64,000 bases of DNA from Peribacillus huizhouensis (lineage in GTDB: Bacteria; Bacillota; Bacilli; Bacillales; DSM-1321). The stretch lies in NCBI RefSeq assembly GCF_014138605.1, contig NZ_JACJHX010000002.1, positions 1 to 64,000 of the forward strand. Direction: 5' to 3'. The stretch's first letter is position 1; each line of letters starts with the position of its first letter. Under the pieces are notes generated by a model that made no database searches, was not told the DNA's origin, and worked only from the letters and a program-made list of their open reading frames with translations. Shown in pieces: positions 9,091-17,633 of this stretch. Both the position numbers and the translations under genes were made by a program.

Positions 9091-10776
9091 ATGCAAATTC
9101 AAATCACATTTGATGATGAATGGTCAGAAGAATTTTTAGATAAAGTGGAGAATGATGGTCCCTGGGCGAATTGGGAACTGTATAAGCTTGCCGTTCAAGC
9201 GGAAAAACATCTGGCCATTCCAGAATTTGAAGGATTGCAAGCACCTAATCACCTTAATCAGCTAACACCACTTCCTCATCAGCTTGAAGCCGCCCGACAA
9301 GTTGTCGAGAATATGAATGGCAAAGCGATTTTGGCTGATGAAGTAGGGCTTGGGAAAACAATCGAGGCCGGTTTAATCATTAAAGAATATATGATTCGCG
9401 GTCTAGTAAAAAAAGTACTCATTCTCGTTCCAGCTTCACTCGTTTCACAATGGGCATTCGAGTTAAATACAAAGTTTCATATTCCCGCTGTTGTTCAGAG
9501 AAAGAGCTATGTATGGGATTCATGTGATTGCATCGTATCATCAATTGATACAGCAAAGCGTAACCCACATAGAGACATCATTTTTAAACAAGAATACGAT
9601 TTAATCATTATTGACGAGGCTCATAAATTAAAAAATAATAAAACGAAAAACTATGAATTTGTTCAAAGTTTAAAAAAGAAATTCTGCCTATTGTTAACCG
9701 CAACACCCATTCAAAATAAGGTAGAAGAAATCTTCCATCTTGTTTCCCTTCTTAAGCCCGGACATTTAGGGAATGCTGCTCTTTTTTCAGAGAAGTATAA
9801 AGGAAAAGGTCGGACGATTTATGAAGATGAGCACCTAAAGAAGCTAGTGAACACGGTCATGATTCGAAATCGCCGTGCTGATACTGGAATCGAGTGGACA
9901 AAACGACATGTTGAAACAATTATTATTAAGTTTTCACCTACTGAGCAGGCATTATATGATGCTATAACTGCATTCCGACCGCATTCTGAAGGAGCAGGAA
10001 GTTCATTTTCCAGCCTAACCCTCCAAAGAGAAGCTTGCAGTAGCAAAGAAGCGGTCTTTACCACTTTAAAAAACATGTCTCAAAAACATGAAAATCCTGC
10101 ACCTGAATTCATAGAAAAGTTGAATAGTCTCTTTGAAACAGCAAAGCAGGTTGAACGCAATTCAAAGGCAGAGAAGGCGTTGGAATTAATACAGAAAATC
10201 AATGATAAAGTCATTATTTTTACGGAATACCGAGCTACACAACTTTATTTACAATGGTTTTTACAGCAAAACGGCATAAGCTCAGTGCCTTTTCGCGGCG
10301 GATTTAAACGTGGTAAAAAAGATTGGATGAAAGAGCTTTTTCAAAATAAAATTCAAGTACTGATTGCCACAGAAGCCGGCGGTGAAGGAATCAACCTACA
10401 ATTTTGTCATCATCTAATCAACTTTGACTTACCATGGAATCCGATGCGTCTCGAGCAACGAATAGGCAGGGTACATCGGCTCGGTCAAACGGAAGATGTC
10501 ATGATTTATAATTTCGCTACAGAAAATACAGTGGAAGAACATATTTTGAAACTTCTCTATGAAAAAATTCATTTATTTGAAAAAGTAATTGGCGAGTTAG
10601 ATGATATTTTAACAAAATTAGATATCGGCAATATTGAAGATTACTTAGTGGATGTAGTAGAAGGATCAAAATCAGAAGGGGAGATGAAAATCAAAATGGA
10701 TAATCTTTCGTCCATAATTCAATTTGCCCAAGAAATGAAGGAGGGAAATCTTCATGCAGCAACAGGAAATTCATGA
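9091..10776 (+). CDS. yqhH: SNF2-family DEAD/DEAH ATPase YqhH
   Basis: A 561-residue SNF2/Rad54-type nucleic-acid-stimulated ATPase. The N-terminal RecA-like domain has Walker A ADEVGLGKTIEAG and the Walker B box IIDEAHKLKN; motif III is LLTATPIQN. The C-terminal helicase domain has ATEAGGEGINLQF and QRIGRVHRLGQ. Known SNF2 proteins translocate on or remodel nucleic acid complexes; the role of bacterial YqhH is not established. The ATG at 9091 is 8 bases from AGAAAGGAG, and a TTG two codons earlier is too close. It is divergent from gcvT and overlaps yqhG by 23 bases, so the two are probably co-expressed. Confidence 0.9.
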   Translation: MQIQITFDDEWSEEFLDKVENDGPWANWELYKLAVQAEKHLAIPEFEGLQAPNHLNQLTPLPHQLEAARQVVENMNGKAILADEVGLGKTIEAGLIIKEYMIRGLVKKVLILVPASLVSQWAFELNTKFHIPAVVQRKSYVWDSCDCIVSSIDTAKRNPHRDIIFKQEYDLIIIDEAHKLKNNKTKNYEFVQSLKKKFCLLLTATPIQNKVEEIFHLVSLLKPGHLGNAALFSEKYKGKGRTIYEDEHLKKLVNTVMIRNRRADTGIEWTKRHVETIIIKFSPTEQALYDAITAFRPHSEGAGSSFSSLTLQREACSSKEAVFTTLKNMSQKHENPAPEFIEKLNSLFETAKQVERNSKAEKALELIQKINDKVIIFTEYRATQLYLQWFLQQNGISSVPFRGGFKRGKKDWMKELFQNKIQVLIATEAGGEGINLQFCHHLINFDLPWNPMRLEQRIGRVHRLGQTEDVMIYNFATENTVEEHILKLLYEKIHLFEKVIGELDDILTKLDIGNIEDYLVDVVEGSKSEGEMKIKMDNLSSIIQFAQEMKEGNLHAATGNS

Positions 10777-11548
10777 TTTTTTGCTCACCTATTTCAAAGC
10801 GAATCATTGTGAAATCATAGAAAATCACCCTGCATATTTAACAATTCAGTTAACAATTGAACTCGATAAGGAATTGATGAATCGTCCCTTTTACTGGCAC
10901 TACCTTGAAAAAACCGGTGGCGTTCCCAACCCATCTCAGCTCACTCTTATAACAGATCCGCAGCAGGCACCTGCTGACTTAAAAGGAGAATTGATCCATT
11001 TCGGTTCACAACGACTTCATCAGATTTTTGCGTCTACGAAAAAGCTTGCCGGATTTATCCGCTTATACGAGGAAATTATCCAGTCAGGTCCTGCTCAAAA
11101 TCCTTTATATCCATGGCTTTCTATCAATGCAAAAATATCCTATCAAAGTGATCGCAAGAAGGATATCCTGTTGTCTGCAGGCCTAAATTTAATCACAGGA
11201 GAAATCGTTGAACAGTTTCATGAAAAACTTTTACAAATACAAGTAACTCCGAAAATTCCAGATTACTCATTTACCTTATCGCCGCTCATCAAACCAAAAA
11301 GCGGTCTGCTCAGACTTGATTCATATATTCGGCGAACATTTGAAGGAGATGATCATACTTGGGCTGAAAGAGCAATTGAGCGATGGGAAGATGATTTACG
11401 GTTACTTGAAAATTTTTATCAAGATATGGAAGACAAAGCTGAGAGCTACTATACCGAAAAGGAAGCATTACAAAATCGTTATGAACCGAATATTACCATT
11501 TCTATTGTCAATGGCGGATTATTTTACTTGTCCAACCAAGCGATTTAG
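10754..11548 (+). CDS. yqhG: Conserved protein YqhG
   Basis: A 264-residue protein that starts inside the end of yqhH behind AAGGAGGG, so translation is coupled. Length and position match B. subtilis YqhG. It has no signal peptide or membrane segment and no catalytic motif I can name. The C-terminal third is charged and probably helical. Its fixed pairing with a SNF2-type ATPase suggests a partner or specificity subunit; this is inference. Confidence 0.85.
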   Translation: MQQQEIHDFLLTYFKANHCEIIENHPAYLTIQLTIELDKELMNRPFYWHYLEKTGGVPNPSQLTLITDPQQAPADLKGELIHFGSQRLHQIFASTKKLAGFIRLYEEIIQSGPAQNPLYPWLSINAKISYQSDRKKDILLSAGLNLITGEIVEQFHEKLLQIQVTPKIPDYSFTLSPLIKPKSGLLRLDSYIRRTFEGDDHTWAERAIERWEDDLRLLENFYQDMEDKAESYYTEKEALQNRYEPNITISIVNGGLFYLSNQAI

Positions 11549-11559
11549 TTTCCTTGAAA

Positions 11560-11686
11560 CGAAAAGAGGTTGTACCATAAAGGTCAAGACTCCTCAACTA
11601 CTATATATTGTTTATATGATAAATCCATAGCATGATAAACAATATATAGAGAATGAGAACAGACCCTAATAGGACAACCTTTTTCG
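11560..11686. terminator. Family A palindrome A2 nested in a terminator stem
   Basis: An outer stem CGAAAAGAGGTTGT (11560-11573) against ACAACCTTTTTCG (11674-11686) resembles a bidirectional terminator between the convergent genes yqhG and yqzE. Inside the loop is a second palindrome with AGGTCA and AGACCCT ends and an inner TATATTGTTTAT / ATAAACAATATA pair. It would end transcripts from both sides. Confidence 0.8.
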
Positions 11687-11687
11687 T

Positions 11688-11864
11688 TTATTTTCTTTTT
11701 AATAGCATACTTATTGCAAAAGGGATAATTCCAAACCATTGACTCAGAAATGTTGGTCTATTTTCTTTTTTATGTTTGCGTTGTTCTTTTCGAACAGATT
11801 TCGGAACTTCGAAGTATGTGACGAATTGCTGGGTTAAATACTTAATATAATCATTTGTAGACAT
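11688..11864 (-). CDS. yqzE: Small conserved protein YqzE
   Basis: A 58-residue protein starting MSTNDYIKYLTQQF with a basic centre and a hydrophobic tail ending LLKRK, matching what I recall of Bacillus YqzE beside the comG operon. Three start codons are close together (GTG 11873, ATG 11870, ATG 11864). The last has AGGTGA at the best spacing. The C-terminal hydrophobic stretch may be a short membrane tail. Function unknown; it may belong to the comG transcript, 73 bases upstream. Confidence 0.8.
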   Translation of the reverse strand: MSTNDYIKYLTQQFVTYFEVPKSVRKEQRKHKKENRPTFLSQWFGIIPFAISMLLKRK

Positions 11865-11937
11865 AGACATCACCTAGTTTTCAGTATGGACAGAGTCAGA
11901 TTTAATTATGCAAGAGATCAAAATTACTTTATTCACA

Positions 11938-12330
11938 TTAAGTAAATACTTCTACCCATTCCAATATCTTTGCTTCCTGTTTGTCATAAAGGATCGTCAC
12001 TTTCCTTATTAGATCTTGCGTTGTTAATACCGATAATTTAATCGAAAGATAACGCTCTTCCCTGCTGATTACCACATATTCAACAGTCCCATTCAGATAA
12101 TGAAGGACTCCCTCATCCATATGGTCATCTACGACCAAGCTTGGAACCTCATGAATGGCCAACAACAGAAGATGATCAAGTACTAAACCATTTTCAACAT
12201 CTTTATAAAACATTTTTTCAATTTTGAATTTTTCTACGCCATAGAAAGTGAACACAATCAAAACCGTAGCTACAACTAGTGTGACAGGCAGCACTGCCCC
12301 TTTCTCATTCTTGAACATGTTCAAATCCAC
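11938..12330 (-). CDS. comGG: Competence pseudopilin-like protein ComGG
   Basis: Last gene of the comG operon, 130 residues. The N-terminal NEKGAVLPVTLVVATVLIVF is prepilin-like, with a glycine before a hydrophobic helix but no glutamate at +5, as known for ComGG. The rest is a variable soluble domain. It is needed for the transformation pseudopilus. The frame begins at a GTG overlapping the end of comGF; an ATG four codons later (12318) is also possible. Confidence 0.85.
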   Translation of the reverse strand: MDLNMFKNEKGAVLPVTLVVATVLIVFTFYGVEKFKIEKMFYKDVENGLVLDHLLLLAIHEVPSLVVDDHMDEGVLHYLNGTVEYVVISREERYLSIKLSVLTTQDLIRKVTILYDKQEAKILEWVEVFT

Positions 12331-12766
12331 TTGTCACAAAGGGCCTCAGCACCTTTGTATACGTATCGCCTATTAAATCTGTTACAGATATAATCAGCTT
12401 AAATCCTTCTACCCTACAATGAAAACTAGAGACGTTTTGCAGCATGATTTGATGTCCCGTATGATTCACTCGCCTTCGTAAAATATGATTATATTTTTCT
12501 ATACTGACAATATCTTCTCCTACAACAAGATAAATACTACCATTTGCTATCGTCTGACTGCTAGATCGCCAAAGTTCTTCCTTAATTTGATGCAGAAAAA
12601 TTTCCCACTCCATTTGATTTAGCCGTTTATCTTGCTGAACTTCTTTCCCTACTACAACATAGAGCTGAACAATCATTGCAGCAATCAGGATAAACACTGA
12701 CAAAGATAGCAGCATCTCGATGAGTGTAAACCCTCGATTATTCCACTGAATCACAAATCGCTTCAT
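12305..12766 (-). CDS. comGF: Competence protein ComGF
   Basis: A minor pseudopilin-type protein of 153 residues. The processing site and helix NNRGFTLIEMLLSLSVFI carries the canonical glutamate at +5 after cleavage. It overlaps comGE upstream and comGG downstream, typical of the translationally coupled comG operon. Acts at the membrane in assembly of the DNA-uptake pseudopilus. Confidence 0.9.
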   Translation of the reverse strand: MKRFVIQWNNRGFTLIEMLLSLSVFILIAAMIVQLYVVVGKEVQQDKRLNQMEWEIFLHQIKEELWRSSSQTIANGSIYLVVGEDIVSIEKYNHILRRRVNHTGHQIMLQNVSSFHCRVEGFKLIISVTDLIGDTYTKVLRPFVTSGFEHVQE

Positions 12767-13058
12767 ATGAACCCTCTACATTTTTATATTCTATACAACC
12801 CATTAGCTTTGCCGATCCGTCCGCATTCTTCCAATTGAAACGGTACTCGTCCGTTATTTCAGTTGACACTCCTTCATCACTGTCAAGATAGGAGGCCAAT
12901 TTTTCATAAAGATGATGAAGAGCAACAGATCTATTTTTCAGATTTGCACGATCATTCTTGATTTCATGGACGATAGGCAAAATTGTACCGACGATTATTA
13001 AGCAAATAACAAAAGCAACCATTGTTTCTAGAAAGATATACCCGTTAGAGTTTCTCAA
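12738..13058 (-). CDS. comGE: Competence protein ComGE
   Basis: A minor pseudopilin-type protein of 106 residues. The N-terminal NGYIFLETMVAFVICLIIVG fits a prepilin cleavage site after glycine with glutamate at +5. The start codon is TTG, preceded by AGGAAGG inside the end of comGD. Two cysteines near the C-terminus could form a disulfide. Confidence 0.88.
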   Translation of the reverse strand: MRNSNGYIFLETMVAFVICLIIVGTILPIVHEIKNDRANLKNRSVALHHLYEKLASYLDSDEGVSTEITDEYRFNWKNADGSAKLMGCIEYKNVEGSYEAICDSVE

Positions 13059-13503
13059 TTTTCATCCTTCCTGACCCAAGATAAATAGTAAGTGTATGCA
13101 CTGAGTGCTTTGTCCGAATCAGCCAAGTGCCTGACAAATTAGGTGCTCCTTTTTGATAAAAAGAAATTTCTAAATTCATACTCCCTTTTTCGATTTTAAT
13201 ATCATTTGGAATCGAGCGCTGAACAAGTCTTTTCTTTTTATACTCAGTACTTCCATAGTATTCTTTGTTTTTCAAATCAATCGAAAAAATCGTTTTCCTA
13301 TTATGAGTCATTGCATAATGCTGAACATAATGCAAATCATCCATCAGCTGATCCATGAAGAGCCGATTCTCCATACTTTTTGAAAAGCCTGGGAGAAAGC
13401 CGACACTAAGCGAAACAATCAACATAAAAATGGACAAAACAAGCAACATCTCCGAAAGAGTATATCCCTGTTCGTTACTTGTACTCGGGAACTCATTCTT
13501 CAT
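13045..13503 (-). CDS. comGD: Competence pseudopilin ComGD
   Basis: A pseudopilin of 152 residues with a longer leader (MKNEFPSTSNEQG) followed by YTLSEMLLVLSIFMLIV, with glutamate at +5 after the processing glycine. It starts at an ATG inside the last codons of comGC, so translation is coupled. The soluble domain is beta-rich in appearance. Confidence 0.92.
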   Translation of the reverse strand: MKNEFPSTSNEQGYTLSEMLLVLSIFMLIVSLSVGFLPGFSKSMENRLFMDQLMDDLHYVQHYAMTHNRKTIFSIDLKNKEYYGSTEYKKKRLVQRSIPNDIKIEKGSMNLEISFYQKGAPNLSGTWLIRTKHSVHTLTIYLGSGRMKIEKL

Positions 13504-13807
13504 CTTTACTTCCAGTTACTAAGCTGACTTCTCCATCCGTATTCATCACGATATCTCCTTCTTTCTTGCAATAAGTCTCTTTCAGATATCCTTCATCTTT
13601 CAATTCTGCTAAACTATTCGGTAGTGTATTATGATCGATTTGATACGCCTGTACCTGACTTTGAGCCATTTTCACATAAGCATCACAGCCTTTCGACTGA
13701 ATGGAGTTTTGATTTTTCAAAATGTTAGGGATGGTAATGATTAGTAAGATGGAAATAACAAATAGTACAATCAACATTTCAATAAGTGTAAAACCTTTTT
13801 CATTCAT
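13493..13807 (-). CDS. comGC: Major competence pseudopilin ComGC
   Basis: The major subunit of the transformation pseudopilus, 104 residues, start ATG behind AAGGAGG. The leader MNEKG is followed by FTLIEMLIVLFVISILLIITIP, the textbook type IV prepilin helix cleaved and methylated by ComC. Cysteines near residues 36 and 75 match the pair that forms an intramolecular disulfide in B. subtilis ComGC. Lies 13 bases after comGB. Confidence 0.95.
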   Translation of the reverse strand: MNEKGFTLIEMLIVLFVISILLIITIPNILKNQNSIQSKGCDAYVKMAQSQVQAYQIDHNTLPNSLAELKDEGYLKETYCKKEGDIVMNTDGEVSLVTGSKDEE

Positions 13808-13820
13808 GCTTTCTTCCTCC

Positions 13821-14852
13821 TTAAAGTCCTTTCATAAGTGAAAACATTGGTAATAAAACCGCCAAATAAATGGAAACAATCACAAGACCAATGAGCGAAA
13901 ATAAGGTTGGCTGAATGATCTGCATCAATCCCTTCATCTTCTCTTCCGCTTGATCTAAAATAAACCGGCTATACATATATAATTCTTGCTCAAGCCTTCC
14001 AGACTTCTGCCCATTTGCAGTAATGACCCCCAATCTCTTTTCAAAATAGGGCAGATCGCGAAAAATGGCGTCAAGTGGCTTCCCTTCTGTTAATTCATTT
14101 TTTATTAATCGACAAATATCATGATAAAAAGGCTGGACTCCACTTTTTGCGAATAGAGTAATACTTTCATTAATAGACAAACCACCTGCTAATAGGCCAC
14201 TTAACTGGCTTGCGAAAAAATGGGTTTCATACAATTTTATAAAAGTGCCAACAAGGGGAATTCTTAATAGCAAATTTTGGCGTTTGAAGGGTGAGAGTTT
14301 CTTCAAATAGAAGGAGTGAAGTAGCAAATAGACAATAATCGCAAAAACGAGGAAGTAAGGAAGCAAATCTAAAAAAGTCACGAATACAAGGATGACTTGT
14401 AACAACAACGTTTCATCTGCATTCATCGTTTGAAAGAGTAGTTGAATTTTTGGTAGAAGCGCAGTTTTCATCATATAAAATACAAGCGTTACAAAGAAAA
14501 TAAGGAAAAACGGGTACAGAAAGATTTTTTTTAGTTTCTCAATGTCATCATTTCTTTGTCCCCAATACAGCCCTGCTTCCTGAAGTGCTTTAGGTAGGTT
14601 TCCATATGCTTCAGAAAAATAAATAAAATGGACCAGTTGAGGATGAAAATTCATCATCGTTAAGACGCTGTGAAAGGGATTGCCACTTCGCAACGCTGAA
14701 ATCGAACGCTGCAAATCCGTTTCTTTCTTTTTATTATGTTGAAGCATCAGAAATTGGATCGCCTCAGCAAGCGGGTAACCAAATTCTAAAAGCTCTCCTA
14801 ATTTAAGTAGAAATTGTGATTGCTCCTTCATATTCCAATTACTTCGTTTCAT
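13821..14852 (-). CDS. comGB: Competence membrane protein ComGB
   Basis: A polytopic PilC/GspF-type platform protein for pseudopilus assembly. With the ATG at 14852 it has 343 residues and about three membrane segments (FLIFFVTLVFYMM, LPYFLVFAIIVYLLL, and the C-terminal LIGLVIVSIYLAVLLPMF). This start overlaps the end of comGA by 14 bases; the longer open frame reads further into comGA without a ribosome site. The next ATG, seven codons on, cannot be excluded. Confidence 0.88.
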   Translation of the reverse strand: MKRSNWNMKEQSQFLLKLGELLEFGYPLAEAIQFLMLQHNKKKETDLQRSISALRSGNPFHSVLTMMNFHPQLVHFIYFSEAYGNLPKALQEAGLYWGQRNDDIEKLKKIFLYPFFLIFFVTLVFYMMKTALLPKIQLLFQTMNADETLLLQVILVFVTFLDLLPYFLVFAIIVYLLLHSFYLKKLSPFKRQNLLLRIPLVGTFIKLYETHFFASQLSGLLAGGLSINESITLFAKSGVQPFYHDICRLIKNELTEGKPLDAIFRDLPYFEKRLGVITANGQKSGRLEQELYMYSRFILDQAEEKMKGLMQIIQPTLFSLIGLVIVSIYLAVLLPMFSLMKGL

Positions 14853-15909
14853 ATTCAAACACCAATCTTGTAAATTCTTCTTGATTGACATAACCAAATG
14901 CAACTGCTTTGCCGATTTCATTCCTCAATTTCCGATACGAAACATCATTACCTGCTCCTTTGGCTGCTTGCAATACTGCTGACAGCTCTTTCCCGGTAAT
15001 TAGTTCGTAGGCACTCGCTCTTTTTCTTCTTTGAATACCACACTTACCTTTACATTCATTTCTTTCACAAATAGGACATTGAAGTTCTAATAATCTTTGA
15101 GCTGTCACAGCTAGTAGTGTTTGTTGAATTTCAATCCAACTAATTCCGAATTCTAGCAGTCGATAAACAGCACCTTGTGCATCCCTTGTATGCATCGTTG
15201 TTAAGATGAGATGGCCCGTCATAGCCGCCCTCACAGCGATTTCTGCCGTTTCTGCGTCACGAATTTCGCCAACCATTATCACATCAGGATCGTGCCTCAA
15301 AACTGCCTTTAAGCCTACGGAATACGTAATGCCGGCTTTTTCATTAATTTGTACTTGCAGGACTTGTTCTGATTCGTTTTCAATGGGGTCTTCTAAAGTG
15401 ATGACATTGCGGTTCATCATAGCTTTTGCGTGGTGAAGTAGCGAGTATAAAGTAGTCGTTTTGCCGCTTCCGGTCGGTCCAGTTAGAATAATCATCCCGT
15501 GAGAGTGTTTTACTAGAGCTGAAAGTTTGTCAGCGGTGTTCTTAAAGATGGAAAGATGTTCGATAGGGAGAATGTTGTGCTTGGGAATGAGGCGAATCAC
15601 AAGGCTTTCGGAAAAAGTGGCGGGTAAAGTAGATAATCTTAGACCAATCATTTTGTTTTCCATCTCAATTGTGATGGCACCGCTTTGTGGTCGTCTCTTT
15701 TCCCCAATATCCATCGAAGCAAGAAATTTCAAATGAGATATGAGGCGTTCACTTTCGTCTTTCGTTAATACTTCCTGAGGATATAGCTTGTTGTCGATAC
15801 GGAATTGGATGAGAGGACCATCTTTTCTAGGTACAATATGAATATCAGATGCTCCTAGACGGACAGCGCGCGAAAGAATATCATCAGCTGTCTTCTCAAT
15901 TGATTTCAA
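14839..15909 (-). CDS. comGA: Competence traffic ATPase ComGA
   Basis: The PilB/GspE-type secretion ATPase that powers pseudopilus assembly, 356 residues. Motifs: N-terminal ASDIHIVPR, Walker A GPTGSGKTT, Walker B region VGEIRDAETAEIA, His box TGHLILTTMH, and a zinc tetrad CPICERNECKGKCG. The start codon is TTG, 7 bases after AGGAGGTGA. First gene of comG. The upstream gap (15910-16343) contains A and T tracts such as AAAAAAGTTTTATTTT that recall ComK boxes, but no exact paired AAAA-N5-TTTT site was found, so ComK control is inferred from the family. Confidence 0.95.
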   Translation of the reverse strand: MKSIEKTADDILSRAVRLGASDIHIVPRKDGPLIQFRIDNKLYPQEVLTKDESERLISHLKFLASMDIGEKRRPQSGAITIEMENKMIGLRLSTLPATFSESLVIRLIPKHNILPIEHLSIFKNTADKLSALVKHSHGMIILTGPTGSGKTTTLYSLLHHAKAMMNRNVITLEDPIENESEQVLQVQINEKAGITYSVGLKAVLRHDPDVIMVGEIRDAETAEIAVRAAMTGHLILTTMHTRDAQGAVYRLLEFGISWIEIQQTLLAVTAQRLLELQCPICERNECKGKCGIQRRKRASAYELITGKELSAVLQAAKGAGNDVSYRKLRNEIGKAVAFGYVNQEEFTRLVFEYETK

Positions 15910-16343
15910 TTACAAATCACCTCCTATTTTGGATACTTGTACAATTCGACGCCATTTGGCAAAATCCTTCTAAAAAATAAAACTTTTTTATTATTTTTAG
16001 CAAATGTTGTTGCTATGTAGCTTTATCTGATTGGGCTTGATTGAATTGTATGACTTGCTGACTCTTTTACTGCCAAAAGAATTTCCATATATAATAATGG
16101 GCAAATTAAATAAGACATTGGACCAAATGTTGAGAGAAAAATGACCCAAAAAGGAATATGCTAAACAGATTACATCAAATGATTGTAGCATTGGCAGAAC
16201 AAGCGAGTAATTCCTATTTGTTGTAAACCTTCCAACCAACACATATTTGGTAGTGTTTACAAACTAAGCTTTACAGGTCGTGAGCAACTATTCTATAATT
16301 ACGTTAGATGTAACCATCATTGGGAATTAAAGGGGGTATTAAA
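15910..16343. other. Intergenic gap between comGA and yqgY
   Basis: 434 bases without a convincing gene. An 81-codon minus-strand frame at 15997-16242 starts with GTG, has no ribosome site and no recognisable family. The comGA-proximal part is rich in A and T tracts and probably holds the comG promoter and the yqgY promoter. No repeat family copy is seen here. Confidence 0.5.
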
Positions 16344-16589
16344 GTGGATCGTATGTATCGCGTTCTAGGTTTTTGGACAGCCATTATGGCAATCTTTTTC
16401 TACCTTGGAGACATGTATGGATTATCTTTACTTTTCTTCGGGCAAACTGGTTTTTTTGTACTTTTAAGTTATCTTCGTCTTTCAGAGCGTATGTATATCT
16501 ATGTGTTTGGCGCTTATTTAACCGTTTTCTTCGTTGGATACAGCTATTACACAGTATTTTTACTGCCTGTGGGCGGGGCAGCACATTAA
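16344..16589 (+). CDS. yqgY: DUF2626 small membrane protein YqgY
   Basis: An 81-residue membrane protein beginning MDRMYRVLGFWTAIMAIFFYLGDM, with three hydrophobic segments and the conserved stretch LLFFGQTGFFVLLSYLRLSERMYIY. It matches the DUF2626/YqgY family as I recall it. The start is GTG, 7 bases after AAGGGGG; the open frame upstream adds eight residues from within the ribosome site. Function unknown. Followed by a family A palindrome with a T run that should terminate it. Confidence 0.88.
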   Translation: MDRMYRVLGFWTAIMAIFFYLGDMYGLSLLFFGQTGFFVLLSYLRLSERMYIYVFGAYLTVFFVGYSYYTVFLLPVGGAAH

Positions 16590-16610
16590 GTGCTACATAG
16601 CAAAGGGGCC

Positions 16611-16700
16611 AAGGGTCATACCTCACACTCTATACACCGTTTATTATGTCATTACACGACAAATAAACGTTATATAGTAAAAGTGGGGGGCTGACCCTTT
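16611..16700. repeat. Family A palindrome A3, terminator of yqgY
   Basis: AAGGGTCAT at the left and CTGACCCTT at the right frame inner arms CACTCTATACACCGTTTAT and ATAAACGTTATATAGT. Six T follow the right end, so it can act as an intrinsic terminator on the plus strand. Confidence 0.75.
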
Positions 16701-16775
16701 TTTATTTGGGAACTCTTTTTTTTTAATCGCACTAGAGCAAAAAGCCCCCTATAGTTTGAAATTTCTCTTTATTTT

Positions 16776-16996
16776 AGGCTGTTTTCACATACTTTGTTGT
16801 TTTTCTATCATTTTTACACTAATAACCCGGGTTGATTTCCGTTGTAGAGGCGGTCTCAGAAGCCTCCTCAGTGCTTTGCACTTGCGGGGTCTCCCTCAAC
16901 ACGCTTTTCCCGCAGGAGTCTCGCACCTGTAACGAAGATCAACATCTGTTCGAATTGGTTTCTTGCTAAAAACAACAATCTTTACGAAAAGAGCCT
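16776..16996. mobile_element. Family B MITE-like element with target duplication
   Basis: The complete element is 221 bp. Its ends AGGCTGTTTTC and GAAAAGAGCCT are inverted repeats matching at 10 of 11 positions. TATTTT directly flanks both sides (16770-16775 and 16997-17002), as expected for a target-site duplication. The interior is a long GC-rich palindrome. The right flank reaches the stop codon of yqgX. No transposase is encoded, so it is non-autonomous. Confidence 0.8.
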
Positions 16997-17000
16997 TATT

Positions 17001-17633
17001 TTAAAATCCATTCAGAAATGGGTTTTGATCCATTTCATCAGCAATATTCGTAATCGGTCCATGTCCAGGCAAGACAATAGTATCTTCTGGCAAGGTTAGT
17101 AGCTTATCGTGAATGCTTCTCAGCAATTGCTGTTCATTGCCACCTCTTAGATCTGTTCGGCCTACGCTTTGTTGGAAAAGGACATCCCCTGAGAAAATCA
17201 TCCCTTCATCTCGTAAATAATAGGAAACACTTCCTGGTGAATGTCCTGGCGTTTCCAATACAGTAAAATTGAATTCACCGAGCACTAAGTCAAATTCTTT
17301 AGTAATCATTTGATCTGCTGGTTTTATTTCGATTGGATGCGCTGGTGTAAATGATTGTGAGCCATTTAGTGATGCATCTGCAAGCCATTTTGCTTCTTTT
17401 TCATGTAAATATACGGGAATCTGGTAATATTCTCTGATAACATCCACAGCCCCGATATGGTCAAAATGAGCATGTGTTAATAAAATCGCAATGGGTTGCC
17501 ATTGTTTCGTCTGGATGTACTGAATTAATTTATTGCCTTCTCCACCAGGATCAACAATCACACACTTTTCTGCTTTTTCCATTACATAACAATTTGTTTG
17601 TAACGGTCCTAAAGGAATCTGATTCCACTTCAA
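17001..17633 (-). CDS. yqgX: Metallo-beta-lactamase-fold hydrolase YqgX
   Basis: A glyoxalase-II-like hydrolase of 210 residues. The dinuclear metal motif THAHFDHIG is at about 53-61, further ligands lie in ETPGHSPGS, SGDVLF and LPGHGP, and the N-terminal GPLQTNCYV segment is typical of the YqgX/GloB group. The family cleaves thioesters such as those of glutathione or bacillithiol; the physiological substrate here is unknown. The start is TTG, 9 bases from AGGAGTG. Its 3' end abuts a family B element. Confidence 0.88.
   Translation of the reverse strand: MKWNQIPLGPLQTNCYVMEKAEKCVIVDPGGEGNKLIQYIQTKQWQPIAILLTHAHFDHIGAVDVIREYYQIPVYLHEKEAKWLADASLNGSQSFTPAHPIEIKPADQMITKEFDLVLGEFNFTVLETPGHSPGSVSYYLRDEGMIFSGDVLFQQSVGRTDLRGGNEQQLLRSIHDKLLTLPEDTIVLPGHGPITNIADEMDQNPFLNGF

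Noticed and set aside
11316-11630. 104-codon frame overlapping the end of yqhG
   Set aside because: Out-of-frame shadow of yqhG extended into a family A palindrome.
15910-16020. Possible ComK boxes upstream of comGA
   Set aside because: A and T tracts are present but no exact pair of AAAA-N5-TTTT sites at the required spacing was found.
15997-16242. 81-codon minus-strand frame upstream of comGA
   Set aside because: GTG start without a ribosome site, AT-rich composition and no recognisable protein features.
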